From the NCBI GenBank assembly GCA_013426785.1, contig JACDZI010000024.1:1-38892 (forward strand): a DNA stretch of 38,892 nt, written 5' to 3'. How positions within the stretch are numbered: the stretch's first letter is position 1; every line of letters begins with the position of its first letter. Under the pieces are notes generated by a model that had not been told where the DNA came from, searched no databases, and saw nothing but the letters and a program-made list of their open reading frames with translations. The position numbers and the translations under genes were made by a program. This document shows positions 38,878 to 38,892 of this stretch, in pieces. This DNA comes from Rhodocyclaceae bacterium (lineage in GTDB: Bacteria > Pseudomonadota > Gammaproteobacteria > Burkholderiales > Rhodocyclaceae).

Positions 38878-38892
38878 ATGATGATGCCCGAA
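38878..38892 (+). CDS. Start of an unidentified gene, cut by window edge
   Basis: GAGGAAAA (38867-38874) is followed by ATG ATG ATG CCC GAA to the window end. The ribosome binding site and spacing look genuine, but only five codons are visible. Divergent from intI, it could be the first cassette gene or an ordinary neighbour. Confidence 0.4.

Overview
The window is GC-rich chromosomal DNA from a betaproteobacterium, most likely a Rhodocyclales relative. This is inferred from gene order and protein style; no rRNA or tRNA gene is present to confirm it. The gene sets are nusB-thiL-pgpA-pncC-recA-recX, lptB-rpoN-hpf-ptsN-hprK and mnmG-rsmG-parA-parB-atpIBEFHAGDC. Coding density is very high and many neighbours overlap by ATGA or TGATG. 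No stretch over 300 bases lacks a gene, except that 1791-2543 is a decayed gene.

Layout. 54-2543 (+): a small secreted EF-hand/glycine-zipper protein, a BaiN-like flavoprotein and a broken PAS-GGDEF diguanylate cyclase. 2555-6228 (-): a TRAP transporter operon (dctP-dctQ-dctM) ending in an auxin-efflux-carrier-family permease. 6313-15877 (+): riboflavin genes (ribBA, ribH), nusB, thiL, pgpA, pncC, recA, recX, lptB, rpoN, hpf, ptsN, hprK. 15874-17877 (-): phoR and phoB, with a probable Pho box and -10 element in front of phoB. 18026-20691 (+): a DUF971 protein, ubiE, ubiJ and a response regulator with a histidine-kinase-type ATPase output domain. 20770-27622 (-): the complete F1Fo ATP synthase operon. 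27799-31920 (-): mnmG-rsmG-parA-parB, with two parS-like sites (31988-32027) just upstream. 32030-36851 (-): a branched-chain-amino-acid-type ABC transporter in which the LivM permease and LivG ATPase are one fused protein. 36938-37711 (-): a TauE/SafE-type permease. 37741-38724 (-): an intact integron-type integrase. The last 168 bases are where an attI site would be expected, and a new reading frame begins at 38878.

The most unusual feature is a dispersed 24-base sequence (GCCGT, then CCYGCCAGCGCCGACTTTT) found eight times in both orientations. Three copies are intergenic: beside the terminator at the atpC end, just before the mnmG start codon, and between the integrase and the TauE-type gene. 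Five lie inside genes (the flavoprotein, thiL, pncC, rsmG, livMG), are read in several frames, and fall in what look like variable loops or linkers. One copy lies at the junction of the LivM-LivG fusion. This looks like a small protein-invading repeat family, comparable in behaviour to Rickettsia palindromic elements. I do not recognise it as a described family.

The window also holds an integron integrase whose cassette array, if there is one, would lie beyond the right-hand edge.
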